This document shows, in pieces, positions 1 through 7,910 of a DNA stretch of 64,000 nucleotides. The stretch comes from Cystobacter fuscus (GTDB lineage Bacteria; Myxococcota; Myxococcia; Myxococcales; Myxococcaceae). Position 1 is the first letter of the stretch; every line of letters starts with the position of its first letter. Location: the NCBI RefSeq assembly GCF_002305875.1, contig NZ_CP022098.1, positions 8,866,001 through 8,930,000 of the forward strand, in the 5' to 3' direction. The notes beneath the pieces are model-generated. The model searched no databases. It saw only the letters and a program-made list of their open reading frames with translations, and was not told the DNA's origin. The position numbers and the translations under genes were made by a program.

Positions 1-300
1 TGCTACCTCCGGTGTCCACCTCGGCCGCCGCGCTGCCTCCAACCACGCCGGCTCCGTCTTCGTCGTCGCTGTGTTCGTCGTCATCGCGCCGCGCACTCTG
101 CGGCCCCTCGAGCACTTCCACTACCTGGGCTGGATCGGAGGCTTACGTTGAATCCGCTTCACGCAGGTACTCCTCCGGATCAAATGGCTTTTCAGTAGAC
201 GGTTTCTCCACGGATGCCGCGTTCAACGTGCCCTCACTCACTTCGCCGCTGCGCCAAAAACTGCACTGCGATCTAATTTAGCTCAGTCAGAAAAACAGGA
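1..300. other. Left edge, no intact gene
   Basis: I see no convincing gene here. On the minus strand one frame reads through a short, acidic, protein-like stretch (about 245 down to 150) that ends in a TAA. It then continues in the same frame to the window edge as another acidic stretch rich in Asp and Glu. This could be a gene interrupted by a stop codon, or chance. The downstream transposase gene suggests the IS left end lies near 290-350, but I could not define a terminal inverted repeat. Confidence 0.3.
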
Positions 301-356
301 TCTTCTGTAGCCGAAATGGGCGTTCCCGCCGTGGACGGGAGGGTCTCCGATGAGAG

Positions 357-1694
357 ATGGGGAGCGAGAAGCCGATAGAGGCTGTCGCTCTGGGAAGAGA
401 CCAGGTCGCGGAGTTGCAATACGTGCCGCCCCCGGGGTGCTGGAGGGGGAGGCGGGGCGTGGCGGGGCCAAGGCTGCGAGAGGTGCTGGGGCGGGTGTTG
501 CGCATCCAGGGGCTGAGTGTGCAAGGGGCCCGGCTGGAGGCCAAGGGAGTGGTGGTGGAGGTGCGCCCGCGCCAGCGCAAGCCTCGCTGCGGAGTGTGCG
601 GCCGGCCCGCCCCCGGCTACGACACGAGCCCTGGGCGGTTGTGGCGGCACCTGGCGCTGGGACAAACCATCTTCTGGCTGCATTACGCCCCGCGCCGTGT
701 GCACTGCCGCGAGCATGGGGTGAGAGTGGAGCGGGTGGCCTGGGCGGCGCACGACTCGAGCTTCACGCGGGCCTTCGAGGAGCTGGTGGCCTGGCAGGCG
801 CAACGCCTGGACAAGTCCTCCATCTGCCGGCTGCTGGGCATCAACTGGCGCACGGTGGGCACCATCATCGAGCGCATTGTCGAGGAGCGCCTGTCGCCAG
901 GCCGCCTGGAGGGGTTGCAAATCATTGGAGTGGACGAGCTGGGCTGGAAAGCCGGGCACAAGTACGTGAGCCTGGTGGTGGACCACCTGCGCTCGCGAGT
1001 CGTCTGGGTGGGAGAGGGGAAGAACGAAGAGACCCTGGACGCCTTCTTCGACGAGCTGGGAGAGGAGAGGACGAAGGAGTTGACGCACGCGACGATGGAC
1101 CTGTCGGCGGCCTTCAGCAAGGCGGTGGGCAACCGTGCCCCACATGTGCGCAAGGTGTTCGACCGGTTCCACGTGCAGAAGCTGGCGAACGAAGCGCTGG
1201 ATACGGTGCGCCGGCAAGAGGTGCGCGAGCAGGCGGGGAGCCAGGAGGGAAAGGCGCTCAAACAGAGCCGCTGGGCGTTGCTGAAGAATCCGTGGAACCT
1301 GACGGTGCGCCAGGGAGAGAAGCTCAGCGAGTTGAAGAAGACGAACCAGACGCTCTACCGGGCCTATCTGCTCAAGGAAAGCCTGGCACGGGGCATGGAC
1401 TACGTGCAGCCCAAGCGAGCCTCGGAGCACCTGGACAAGTGGTGTCAATGGGCCAGCCACTCCAGGCTCGCCCCCTTCGCGAAGCTGGCGAAGACAGTCC
1501 AGCGGCACAAGGACGGCATTCTCGCCTACGTGGAGACGGGACTGAGCAACGGAGTGGTGGAGGGAATCAACAACAAGATTCGAGCCCTCAGCCGCCGCGC
1601 CTATGGCTTCCGCAATCCCAAGGCATTCAGGGCGATGATACTGCTGTGCTGCGGGGGCATGGAGTTCACTCCGCCGTTGCCAGTAGCGGCATAG
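357..1694 (+). CDS. ISL3-family transposase
   Basis: This is a 445-residue DDE transposase of the ISL3 (IS204/IS1001/IS1165) type. An N-terminal zinc finger (CGVCGRPAPGY, then the pattern R-VHC-EHG) precedes a helix-turn-helix stretch. The catalytic region carries IIGVDELGWKAGHKY, TMDLSAAFSKAV and DRFHVQKLANEAL, and the C-terminal part has SNGVVEGINNKIR, a hallmark of the family. Length and motif order are normal, so the enzyme looks intact. The first 30 or so residues are not typical, and the true start may lie downstream near 480. Partly similar GCCGAAA stretches occur near 310 and near 1815 on the opposite strand, but they are too short to call as ends. The element abuts the toxin island on its left side and may have helped to mobilise it. 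Confidence 0.85.
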   Translation: MGSEKPIEAVALGRDQVAELQYVPPPGCWRGRRGVAGPRLREVLGRVLRIQGLSVQGARLEAKGVVVEVRPRQRKPRCGVCGRPAPGYDTSPGRLWRHLALGQTIFWLHYAPRRVHCREHGVRVERVAWAAHDSSFTRAFEELVAWQAQRLDKSSICRLLGINWRTVGTIIERIVEERLSPGRLEGLQIIGVDELGWKAGHKYVSLVVDHLRSRVVWVGEGKNEETLDAFFDELGEERTKELTHATMDLSAAFSKAVGNRAPHVRKVFDRFHVQKLANEALDTVRRQEVREQAGSQEGKALKQSRWALLKNPWNLTVRQGEKLSELKKTNQTLYRAYLLKESLARGMDYVQPKRASEHLDKWCQWASHSRLAPFAKLAKTVQRHKDGILAYVETGLSNGVVEGINNKIRALSRRAYGFRNPKAFRAMILLCCGGMEFTPPLPVAA

Positions 1695-2214
1695 CCCCTC
1701 GCCGTAGAAGCAGGCGGCTGGGGACCGAGCCCCGCAGCGCCGACAGATTCGACTGCAACCCGGCCAGTAGGGCAGCGGAGCCAGGCGCTCTGTCATGCAC
1801 AGCTGCGGCTTTCGGCACCCCAGGTCGTGCCCCTGTCTCATTCATGCCTCGAACTCTCGCGGGGACTTGAATCCCATGGCCATCGCTCGGCTCCGCACGC
1901 CCTTGAGCCCCATGTCCTCCCCATGCGCACGGCCTCTTGTCGACAGTCCTGCCCACTCGACGTACCGAAGACCCGAAAAACAACCGACCATCCCTTTGGT
2001 AACGAATCGAGTCACGTGCCGACCAGGCTCCCCTCTCCATCGTAGATATAAACCAAATCAAATTCTCCACCACCACCCAGAAGAACATGAAACACCTCAC
2101 CACCCGATGCATCAACGGAGCGAAGCTTCGTATCTGGGTCCGCGCAGAGTACGAATGATATCTCGACCATCGTCTCCACGCGCTGTACGGAGTTTGGAGG
2201 CCCCAGGCTCTTGC
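1695..2214 (-). other. Decayed region with minus-strand coding traces
   Basis: No intact gene is visible. On the minus strand a stretch from about 2185 to 2012 reads like real protein (acidic and glycine-rich, including GGEVFHVLLGGGGEFDLVYI). It stops, and a second protein-like stretch follows in another frame down to about 1858, ending in MGFKSPREFEA. The two may be one frameshifted minus-strand gene. I do not recognise it. It lies between the ISL3 transposase and the first HTH relic, which fits a scarred integration region. Confidence 0.3.
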
Positions 2215-2325
2215 TCAAGGATTGGCTCTTCCCCACACCCGCTCCAGTTCCCCGCGCTCCAGGAGCGCGTAGACCGTGGCCCGGCAGACGGCCAGCCCGC
2301 CCGCCACCTCGCGGACCGTGAGCAT
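2215..2325 (-). pseudogene. Excisionase-like HTH relic, copy 1
   Basis: The minus strand codes for 36 residues starting MLTVREVAGGLAVCRATVYA, the N-terminal half of a MerR/excisionase-type helix-turn-helix domain (HTH_17 family). The domain breaks off after the recognition helix (GELERVWGRANP) and a stop follows at once, so the usual second half is missing. Upstream on the minus strand the reading frame resembles the region upstream of copy 2, so the original gene was longer. A nearly identical stretch lies at 4146-4307. The two copies bracket the toxin/immunity pair in the same orientation. Confidence 0.55.
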
Positions 2326-2332
2326 CGCGGGG
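2232..2332. repeat. 101-bp direct repeat, left copy
   Basis: This 101-bp block is repeated in the same orientation at 4214-4314. By eye the copies differ at about 7 positions (near 93% identity). Both contain the start of the HTH relic on the minus strand. They enclose exactly one toxin/immunity cassette. Confidence 0.8.
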
Positions 2333-2524
2333 CCCACCAGCCGCACCATGATACGAACCACTCCGGGCACGAGCGCAGTGCCGGCTCGCGTCCATCGGCG
2401 CGCATACCTCATGATGATAGAGACATGCCCAGCATGCAGGCCGATCGCTCCAGCTACCCACGTCAGACACACCCTATAGGTTCCTGTCTCATGCTCCCAA
2501 CTCAGGGAGGGGTGTGGAAAACAT

Positions 2525-3835
2525 ATGCATACTACATGGAGTAGACTCGGGCTGCTCCTGGTGTTGCCCTGGTTGACGAATTGTGTGACTCGGCCCGAGA
2601 TTCGCCTCGACACAGGACAGGGCCCCCCCATCGTCTACACCCCACCATCCGTCGATCCTCCACCGGTAGAGATCCGCCAAGAGGAATTTCTTGGAGCCTT
2701 GACGGATCTCGTGCTGCACATGTCACTGACCCTCTCTCCTCCTCCGGAGAAGCAAGGCCGGGTGATACTCGCCTCCTGGGGAGGGTCGCAAGACAAGGCC
2801 CAGCACATGCTCATGAGCCAGTGTGCGCCCTCGGAGCCTCCGGACGGTTGCCTCAGGCTACCGAAGAACGCGCCACCTCAAGAAACTCTGGCACGTTTGC
2901 GGCTGGCACTTTCTTACTCCATGGACTCCGTGTGGGAAGGGGCTACAGTGCCCATGAGCGAGTTCCTGGATCCACTCGCATTCAAAGTGATGGCCTACAC
3001 GGCTCTGAGCACATACCTTGTGACTCTCCTGCTACCTGATCCTTTGACGAAGGGGCTCGCGGCCGTGCTCACCGTCTGGCTGGTGGCCTACCTGGGCTTC
3101 GGCCCGGTGTGGGCCATGATGAAAGCCGGGTGGCAGTTACTGGAGGACTCCCAACGTGCGACAACCACCGAGGAGTTGGGGCAGGCAGGCCGCCGCTATG
3201 GCCGGGTCCTCGGGGACAACGGTATGCGCGTGCTCCTGCTACTGGCGACAGCAGCCATCGCAGGCCAGACGAGCTTCCTGACCAAAGGGCCCAAGTTGCC
3301 CGGCTTCCATCAAGCGGCGGCGGCCTCCACGGCACGAACAGGGGTGAGGCTGGAGGCGGCGGGGCTGGTTGGGAACGTGGCACTGGGGACCCAAGAACTG
3401 GTGGTGGGGCTAGCACCTACCGCCGTAGCCACCACGGCCATGGGACCCGGGGGCGGAGAACCACCCTCGAAGCAGGATAGCCTGATAAGGCAACCCACGA
3501 ATGAGGCGGAAACAACCCGGGTTGGCCGATGGATGTCCGAGGCCGAGTACAAAGCGATGGTGGAGAGCGGGCGAGTGCAGGCTCCGCACAACGGCGCCGG
3601 TGCCACTCATGTAACGGTTCCGCCCAATGCTTCTGCGTTCAAGCCTCCGCCACAGAGCACCCGCTTCGTGGAGTTCGATGTTCCTACAAGACAGCTTCGT
3701 ATCCATGACCCCGTGAATGGGTGGGGACGGGTGTTCGGACCTGGCTCGCTTGAGGCAAGGGCCGCTACGGCCAAAGGATTCGCAGTCTCCACAGAAATGC
3801 CACCTGCAACAAACATTCGAGTCACTGTTCCATGA
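2525..3835 (+). CDS. sitA: SitA-like lipoprotein toxin with TreTu-like C-terminus
   Basis: This 436-residue protein begins with a lipoprotein signal whose lipobox is LTNC (Cys20). The long middle part contains CAPSEPPDGCLRLPKNAPP, two or three hydrophobic helices (about residues 155-205 and 237-255) and an Ala-rich stretch. I recognise this as the conserved carrier part of one myxobacterial SitA family, the swarm-inhibition toxins passed between cells by TraA/TraB outer-membrane exchange. From about residue 310 the sequence changes to a compact domain with RWMSEAEYKAMVESG, ATHVTVPPNA and VEFDVPTRQL. From memory this resembles the TreTu toxins, thought to have an ADP-ribosyltransferase-like fold; catalytic activity is inferred only. 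The stop overlaps the start of the next gene (ATGA), so toxin and immunity are coupled. GGAGGGG lies about 12 nt before the ATG. Confidence 0.75.
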   Translation: MHTTWSRLGLLLVLPWLTNCVTRPEIRLDTGQGPPIVYTPPSVDPPPVEIRQEEFLGALTDLVLHMSLTLSPPPEKQGRVILASWGGSQDKAQHMLMSQCAPSEPPDGCLRLPKNAPPQETLARLRLALSYSMDSVWEGATVPMSEFLDPLAFKVMAYTALSTYLVTLLLPDPLTKGLAAVLTVWLVAYLGFGPVWAMMKAGWQLLEDSQRATTTEELGQAGRRYGRVLGDNGMRVLLLLATAAIAGQTSFLTKGPKLPGFHQAAAASTARTGVRLEAAGLVGNVALGTQELVVGLAPTAVATTAMGPGGGEPPSKQDSLIRQPTNEAETTRVGRWMSEAEYKAMVESGRVQAPHNGAGATHVTVPPNASAFKPPPQSTRFVEFDVPTRQLRIHDPVNGWGRVFGPGSLEARAATAKGFAVSTEMPPATNIRVTVP

Positions 3836-4143
3836 GCAACGTTACCTGGTCGTTCACCGATTTTGTTCGATGGCTGCGCACGAAAAGCGAGACGCTCAGA
3901 GGCTTGGGCGCAACGATTGAGTTCCATGTCAACGAAGATTTCAGGGCGTCAGCTCGACTGAGAGTCGAGCGTGGAAAACAACTGGGCGAGTTGACTGTAT
4001 GGGACAACGGAGCCGCACACATGGCGGTTCTCGACCTCTCGTCGGGTGACTTCATTTTTGAACGAGATGGCGTGTCTCTCGCTGAAACCTCCTCTTCGAG
4101 TGAACTGAAAGAGTTCTTTGAGCGATTGGAGGCAGGGGTGTAG
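3832..4143 (+). CDS. TriTu-like immunity protein for the upstream toxin
   Basis: This 103-residue soluble, acidic protein has no signal peptide, as expected of an immunity protein protecting the cytoplasm. Its middle (ELTVWDNGAAHMAVLDLSSG) and its length resemble the TriTu immunity family that I recall pairing with TreTu toxins. The start overlaps the toxin stop by 4 nt. In the Sit system the partner would be called SitI; here that role rests mainly on position and resemblance. Base use is less GC-rich than the neighbours (for example the stretch around 3840-4010), which fits recent acquisition. Shortly after its end, the antisense HTH relic begins. Confidence 0.65.
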   Translation: MSNVTWSFTDFVRWLRTKSETLRGLGATIEFHVNEDFRASARLRVERGKQLGELTVWDNGAAHMAVLDLSSGDFIFERDGVSLAETSSSSELKEFFERLEAGV

Positions 4144-4145
4144 GG

Positions 4146-4307
4146 CCGCCGCAGTACCGCCCCGGCGAGGAACGCCTCCAGGGACGCGGCCGGGATACGG
4201 ATGGAGCATCCAACCCACACCCGCTCCAGTTCCCCGCGCGCCAGGAGCGCGTAGACCGTGGCCCGGCAGACGGCCAACTCTTCCGCCACCTCGCGAACGG
4301 TGAGCAT
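4146..4307 (-). pseudogene. Excisionase-like HTH relic, copy 2
   Basis: The minus strand starts with MLTVREVAEELAVCRATVYA and continues through GELERVWVGCSIRIPAASLE and AFLAG, which is a complete HTH_17/excisionase-type domain of about 50 residues. After that the frame runs on antisense into the immunity gene without its own stop, so the original 3' end is lost or joined to foreign DNA. Upstream similarity to copy 1 shifts frame, another sign of decay. Small HTH proteins of this type often sit beside a tyrosine recombinase and a tRNA attachment site. A tRNA-Met 3' half lies only about 190 bp away, but no integrase gene is present in the window. Confidence 0.55.
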
Positions 4308-4314
4308 CGCGGGG
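4214..4314. repeat. 101-bp direct repeat, right copy
   Basis: This is the partner of 2232-2332 in the same orientation, differing at about 7 positions. Together with the left copy it brackets the toxin and immunity genes (about 1.98 kb from repeat to repeat). Confidence 0.8.
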
Positions 4315-4493
4315 GCGCGCGGGCCGCACCAGGGCGCGCACCACGCTCCGCACCACCGGCGCACCACGCCCAGTCGAAACGGTGGAAACGGTGCCAACCG
4401 GCTCCGCCTCCGCGCCGCCGGAAACCTCAGTGCTTTCCATGGGTTGCGAGCCCGTGATAGGGGCTGCCACCCCCTGCCAACCCACCCCACCCC

Positions 4494-4539
4494 GGCTCAT
4501 AACCGATTGGTCCCTGGTTCGAATCCAGGAGGGCCCACC
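4494..4539 (+). other. 3' half of an elongator tRNA-Met gene (likely att site)
   Basis: From the anticodon loop onward this is a good tRNA-Met: anticodon loop CTCATAA (anticodon CAT), variable region, T arm CCTGG-TTCGAAT-CCAGG, acceptor strand AGGGCCC and discriminator A. The 5' half is absent: there is no GGGCCCT acceptor strand or D arm upstream, and the anticodon stem pairs for only 3 bp. A sequence running from the anticodon loop to the 3' end is what tyrosine-recombinase elements leave when they integrate into a tRNA gene. The intact tRNA would be expected at the other end of the element, outside this window. Confidence 0.7.
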
Positions 4540-4682
4540 CCTTTCCTCCGTGAGTTCGCCCGCTTGGCGGCAGCGAATTTCCCCAGCTCCGAAGCCCGCC
4601 CAGCAAGGGACCCGTCAACCGTCGGACGCGGCATGCATATCCTTTCGGGAGTTACCGCTCAACCCGAGAAGGAGTGACAGCA

Positions 4683-5657
4683 ATGGCATCGTCCATTCCC
4701 GACAAGATGAAGGCCGCGGCGCTCGACACCTTCGGCGGCCCAGAGGTGCTGGGTATCAAGTCCATGTCCGTGCCTGCCTGTGGCGACGACGAAATCCTCA
4801 TCCGCGTCGCGGTGGCGGGGATCGGAGTCTGGGACCACCTGGAGCGCGAAGGCGAAATGAAGGACATGGTCCCCGGCGGGCCCCGCTTCCCGTACGTACC
4901 CGGCACCGACGGAGCGGGGGAAGTCATCGCCGTAGGCAAGAACGTGAAGGACCGCAAGGTCGGCGACACCGTCTACGGCATCGCGTTCATGAGTCCCAAG
5001 GGAGGCTTCTACGCGGAGTACGTCGCGGTGAAGGCGGAGCATGCGGCGAAGGTGCCCAAGGGGCTGAAGGTGGAAGAGGCCGCTGCGCTCGGGGGGGATG
5101 GTGTCACGGCCATCCAGGGCCTGGAGGACCATCTCCAGCTCAAGTCCGGGCAGAAGCTGCTGCTCTTCGGAGCCAGTGGAGGCCTGGGGCACCTCGCACT
5201 GCAACTGGCCCGGAGGATGGGGGCGAAGGTGCTGGCGGTCGCCTCCGGCGAGGACGGCGTGGAGTTGGTCAGGAGGCTGAGCGCCGACGCGGTGGTGGAC
5301 GGCAAACGGGGAGACCTGGAGAAGGCCTGCCGCGACTTCGCGCCGGAAGGCTTCGACGCCGCGCTGGTGCTGGCGAAGGGTGACGCCGCCGAGCCCCTGC
5401 TCCGCCACGTCCGCAAGGGAGGGCGCATCGCGTACCCGAACGGCGTGGAGCCCGCGCCGAAAGGGCCCGAAGGGGTTCAGACGAAGGCCTACGACGGCCT
5501 CCCCAACCCCAAGTCCCTCGAACGCATCAACGAGCTGATCGAAGCCGGCCCCTTCCATATGGAGATTGGCCGCGTCTACGCGCTGGAGGAGGCGGCGAAG
5601 GCGCAGCAGGAGGTGCTCAAGCATCACCTGGGCAAGTTCGTGATGCGAATCAACTGA
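4683..5657 (+). CDS. Zinc-free MDR/quinone oxidoreductase-like protein
   Basis: This medium-chain dehydrogenase/reductase has 324 residues. The N-terminal GroES-like domain contains YVPGTDGAGEVIAVGKNV and VGDTVYG. The Rossmann domain has a nucleotide-binding turn LLFGASGGLGHLALQLA at about residues 159-175. No structural or catalytic zinc ligands are evident, so it belongs with the NADPH-dependent quinone/alkene reductases rather than the alcohol dehydrogenases. I chose the ATG at 4683 because GAAGGAG lies 8 nt before it. An in-frame GTG at 4674 would fall inside that ribosome binding site. It is a single gene, convergent with the GNAT gene. The physiological substrate is unknown. Confidence 0.85.
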   Translation: MASSIPDKMKAAALDTFGGPEVLGIKSMSVPACGDDEILIRVAVAGIGVWDHLEREGEMKDMVPGGPRFPYVPGTDGAGEVIAVGKNVKDRKVGDTVYGIAFMSPKGGFYAEYVAVKAEHAAKVPKGLKVEEAAALGGDGVTAIQGLEDHLQLKSGQKLLLFGASGGLGHLALQLARRMGAKVLAVASGEDGVELVRRLSADAVVDGKRGDLEKACRDFAPEGFDAALVLAKGDAAEPLLRHVRKGGRIAYPNGVEPAPKGPEGVQTKAYDGLPNPKSLERINELIEAGPFHMEIGRVYALEEAAKAQQEVLKHHLGKFVMRIN

Positions 5658-5728
5658 CGCTCCCCGGAAGGCGTCCCCCAAACAGGGGCGAAGCCGGAGC
5701 CAGAGGAGGTCGGTCGCTTTGATGTTCG

Positions 5729-5761
5729 GCCGATGGAGCGAATGAGGGATGCTCCATCGGC
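5729..5761. terminator. Bidirectional hairpin between convergent genes
   Basis: A perfect 11-bp stem (GCCGATGGAGC / GCTCCATCGGC) with an 11-nt loop lies between the ends of two convergent genes. No T tract follows on either strand, so termination is inferred from position and stem strength. Confidence 0.5.
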
Positions 5762-5823
5762 TGTTGGCGGGCATGACGAAGCGCCGGAATCTGGACCGGA
5801 GGTCGTCGTAGCGCGAGCCACAC

Positions 5824-6279
5824 TCACTCCGTCGAACCAAGCCTCATGAGGACTTCGGCAACTCCATCCGGGTGATGCGGGTTCTCGTTGATCATGGTGT
5901 GGAAGCCACACTTCTCGAGGACACGGATCGACGCGAGGTTGTGGAGAGCGACCCACGCATGAAGCGGCCGGGCGGGCTCGAGCACGAGAAACTCCGAGAG
6001 GGCCCGAGTGGCGAGGCCTTTGCCCCAATGCTCGCGACCCATCCAATAGCCGACGAGGCGCCTGGCATCCTGTTCCCAACTGCCGATGTACCCAACGACC
6101 ACGCGGCCCATGACGATGGTGCGGGTGACGTTTTCAGGGAGGAGAACCCTTGTGCGCCAGTGGGTCATGAACGCATCGCGCTCCCGCGATGGAAATGCGG
6201 CCATGCGCAGCGCTTCTGGGTCGCGCTGGTGTTCGAAGAAGATGGGAAGGTCCTCATCTGTGACGTCGCGGAGGATCAT
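5824..6279 (-). CDS. GNAT-family N-acetyltransferase
   Basis: This 151-residue acetyltransferase shows the GNAT core: an N-terminal strand (MILRDVTDEDLPIFFEHQ), the acetyl-CoA loop region GYWMGREHWGKGLATRAL, and the C-terminal HNLASIRVLEKCGF typical of the RimJ/RimL-like subgroup. The substrate may be a protein N-terminus or a small amine; the sequence does not decide. Its ATG overlaps the stop of the upstream secreted VOC-like gene by 4 nt, so the two are probably cotranscribed and translationally coupled. Confidence 0.85.
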   Translation of the reverse strand: MILRDVTDEDLPIFFEHQRDPEALRMAAFPSRERDAFMTHWRTRVLLPENVTRTIVMGRVVVGYIGSWEQDARRLVGYWMGREHWGKGLATRALSEFLVLEPARPLHAWVALHNLASIRVLEKCGFHTMINENPHHPDGVAEVLMRLGSTE

Positions 6280-7163
6280 TCAGAAAAGGCTCCTTGCGGC
6301 AGGCTGAATTCGATCCACAGGAGGCGGTGCTCACCGGGTGGCAGGACAAGGCTCCGCCTGTCAGGCGAGTACGCCACTTCGGGATTCCGGATGTCACTGG
6401 ATCGCATGATGCGTTCGACGATGGCGAGGTCCGGCACGGCCAGCGTGACGCCAACGATCCGGTGGCCCGGCACGCGCTGGAAATGCTTCGGCAGGAATCG
6501 GATCTGCCCGCGTTGTAGCTTGGCGACCGGCGCCTTCATGCTTTTCGGCGCCCGTATCGTCTGCGTGTCCATCCGGGCGCCGAGCGTGCGAAGCAGTGCG
6601 CGCTCGGCGTTGAAGTCGTCCGCCGCCATCCAGACCGCCGACAGCGAGGTAGCGCCGTTGGCATGACGATAGTGCTCCGGCTTGTCGGTGGGTGAACGGT
6701 TCAGGCCCACGCCGTCACCGAGCGGTGCAAAGAACCAGTCGTCCAGCGGCTGGCCGCGCACGATGGAAAGCAGGCCGTCGTCGGTTTCGTGCCGGATACC
6801 CTTCGTATCGAGCCAGCGGGCGAGGGGGTCGAGAGCCGAAACGTACAGGGCGAGGAACGCGGGCCCCTCTCCCTGGGCGAGCAAGTCGAGGTAATCGCCC
6901 GAAAGCTGGTCCTCACGCGTACGCGCGGTGATGAGCTCCAACTCGGTGCCGTCGGGAAATTTCACGTGCCGGTTTTCGATGCCGTTCGCATGCGGCCGAC
7001 CGCCCTTGATCGAAAAGCCGAGACGCGCGAACTCGGAGGCCATGGTGTCGAGGTCGCGTACCGCGATCGGAACGTGGGCGAGTCTCAAGGCTTCGGCGGC
7101 AACAGCAGAGGTGCCGAAGAAGACGATCAGGCATGCCAGGGCGAGCGTCCAGCTCCTTGTCAT
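6276..7163 (-). CDS. Exported glyoxalase-like (VOC) protein
   Basis: This 295-residue protein opens with a signal peptide (LALACLIVFFGTSAVAAEA, cleavage probably after VAA). The rest resembles the Glyoxalase_3-like VOC fold: LRLAHVPIAVRDLDTMASEF at the start of the first module, GIENRHVKFPDGTELELIT, and a second module around residue 225 onward (GHRIVGVTLAVPDL). Metal-binding residues cannot be assigned by eye. Export of a VOC protein is unusual, and the substrate is unknown. It is the first gene of a two-gene unit with the GNAT gene. No strong ribosome binding site precedes the ATG. Confidence 0.7.
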   Translation of the reverse strand: MTRSWTLALACLIVFFGTSAVAAEALRLAHVPIAVRDLDTMASEFARLGFSIKGGRPHANGIENRHVKFPDGTELELITARTREDQLSGDYLDLLAQGEGPAFLALYVSALDPLARWLDTKGIRHETDDGLLSIVRGQPLDDWFFAPLGDGVGLNRSPTDKPEHYRHANGATSLSAVWMAADDFNAERALLRTLGARMDTQTIRAPKSMKAPVAKLQRGQIRFLPKHFQRVPGHRIVGVTLAVPDLAIVERIMRSSDIRNPEVAYSPDRRSLVLPPGEHRLLWIEFSLPQGAFSE

Positions 7164-7357
7164 CGTGGATATCCATGCGGCGATTCGTCGGGTAGGTAAC
7201 GACTATAAACCCGGGTTGGAAAGAAGCGACCCAGAGCGCGGCTGGAAGACGAGGTTCAAGACTGCCGGGTCGAAGTGAATCCCATGCCCACGGACAAGGC
7301 CCGGTAAGCGGCGGCCCTCATTCCTCGGGGGGACCCGCGCCGACGACAGGGAGCGCG

Positions 7358-7648
7358 CTACCGGCGCTCGCTGTCGAGGTGCTTCATCTGATTCGGGTCG
7401 TAGCGGTCTCCGGAGATCTTCACCACCGACTCGAGCGCCACGAGGTCGTCCTTCGACAGCGGCCGCTCCAGGGCACCGAGCACGTCCTCGAGCTGCGCGC
7501 GGGTCTTCGCCCCCACCACGGGGACGAGCGAAGGCTGCCGCGCCAGCACCCAGGCGAGTGCCACCTGCCCCGGCGTCATGCCGCGCTCGCGCGCGCGAAG
7601 CGCTGGAGCGCAGAGGGTGTCCTCGATGGGCACCGAGGGATCCAGCCA
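7358..7648 (-). pseudogene. Aldo/keto reductase copy with internal deletion
   Basis: The last 80 or so codons (RGMTPGQVALAWVLARQP through QMKHLDSERR) are almost the same as the end of the intact aldo/keto reductase at 20819-21820. Directly before this, SWLDPSVPIEDT matches residues about 134-143 of the intact protein, so roughly 325 bp are missing in between and the first 130 codons are absent. The similarity runs past the stop codon into the downstream spacer (compare 7320-7357 with 20775-20818), which points to a DNA-level duplication rather than distant homology. Residual differences show it is not recent. Confidence 0.8.
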
Positions 7649-7699
7649 CGAGAAGAGTGTCAGACGACTCGGAGGGCGAGAGGTGCCAAAACGAGTTCT

Positions 7700-7890
7700 T
7701 CGACACCTTCCCTGGGCATCGATATGGCTTTTGACCAGCTCTCCACGGTCGACGGCAGCTCCAACACCGTGGAGAACGCTTTCCTCCAGAACCCGGCGGC
7801 CGGCACATGGACGGTGGTGGTGCTGGGCGACGAACTCGTCCAGGACGCCCACCTGGAGACAGCCGCGGTGGACGCAGACTACGGCATGCT
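7700..7890 (+). pseudogene. Tail fragment of a secreted S8-type protease
   Basis: About 60 codons on the plus strand read as the C-terminal region of a secreted subtilisin-like protease (LGIDMAFDQLSTVDGSSNTV, then NPAAGTWTVVVLGDELVQDA). I know this NP-x-GTW-V-V motif from the pre-peptidase or P-domain-like end of myxobacterial S8 peptidases. There is no catalytic domain upstream, because the fragment abuts the aldo/keto reductase relic, and the end is fused to unrelated sequence. It is non-functional on its own. The family assignment is from memory. Confidence 0.45.
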
Positions 7891-7910
7891 CGACCGGATT
7901 TTTCAGCCTG

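Noticed and set aside
12..281. Ser-rich plus-strand frame at the left edge
   Set aside because: Low complexity, no start signal, and better explained as the complement of an acidic minus-strand stretch.
290..1830. Terminal inverted repeats for the ISL3-type element
   Set aside because: Only a GCCGAAA-like word is shared between the two flanks, too short to set the ends.
273..1841. 522-codon open frame opposite the ISL3 transposase
   Set aside because: The plus strand has unmistakable transposase motifs; the minus frame is a compositional shadow.
4427..4618. Minus-strand frame containing DSNQGPIGYEPG
   Set aside because: This peptide is what antisense translation of a tRNA-Met 3' half gives; it was used as support for the tRNA fragment instead.
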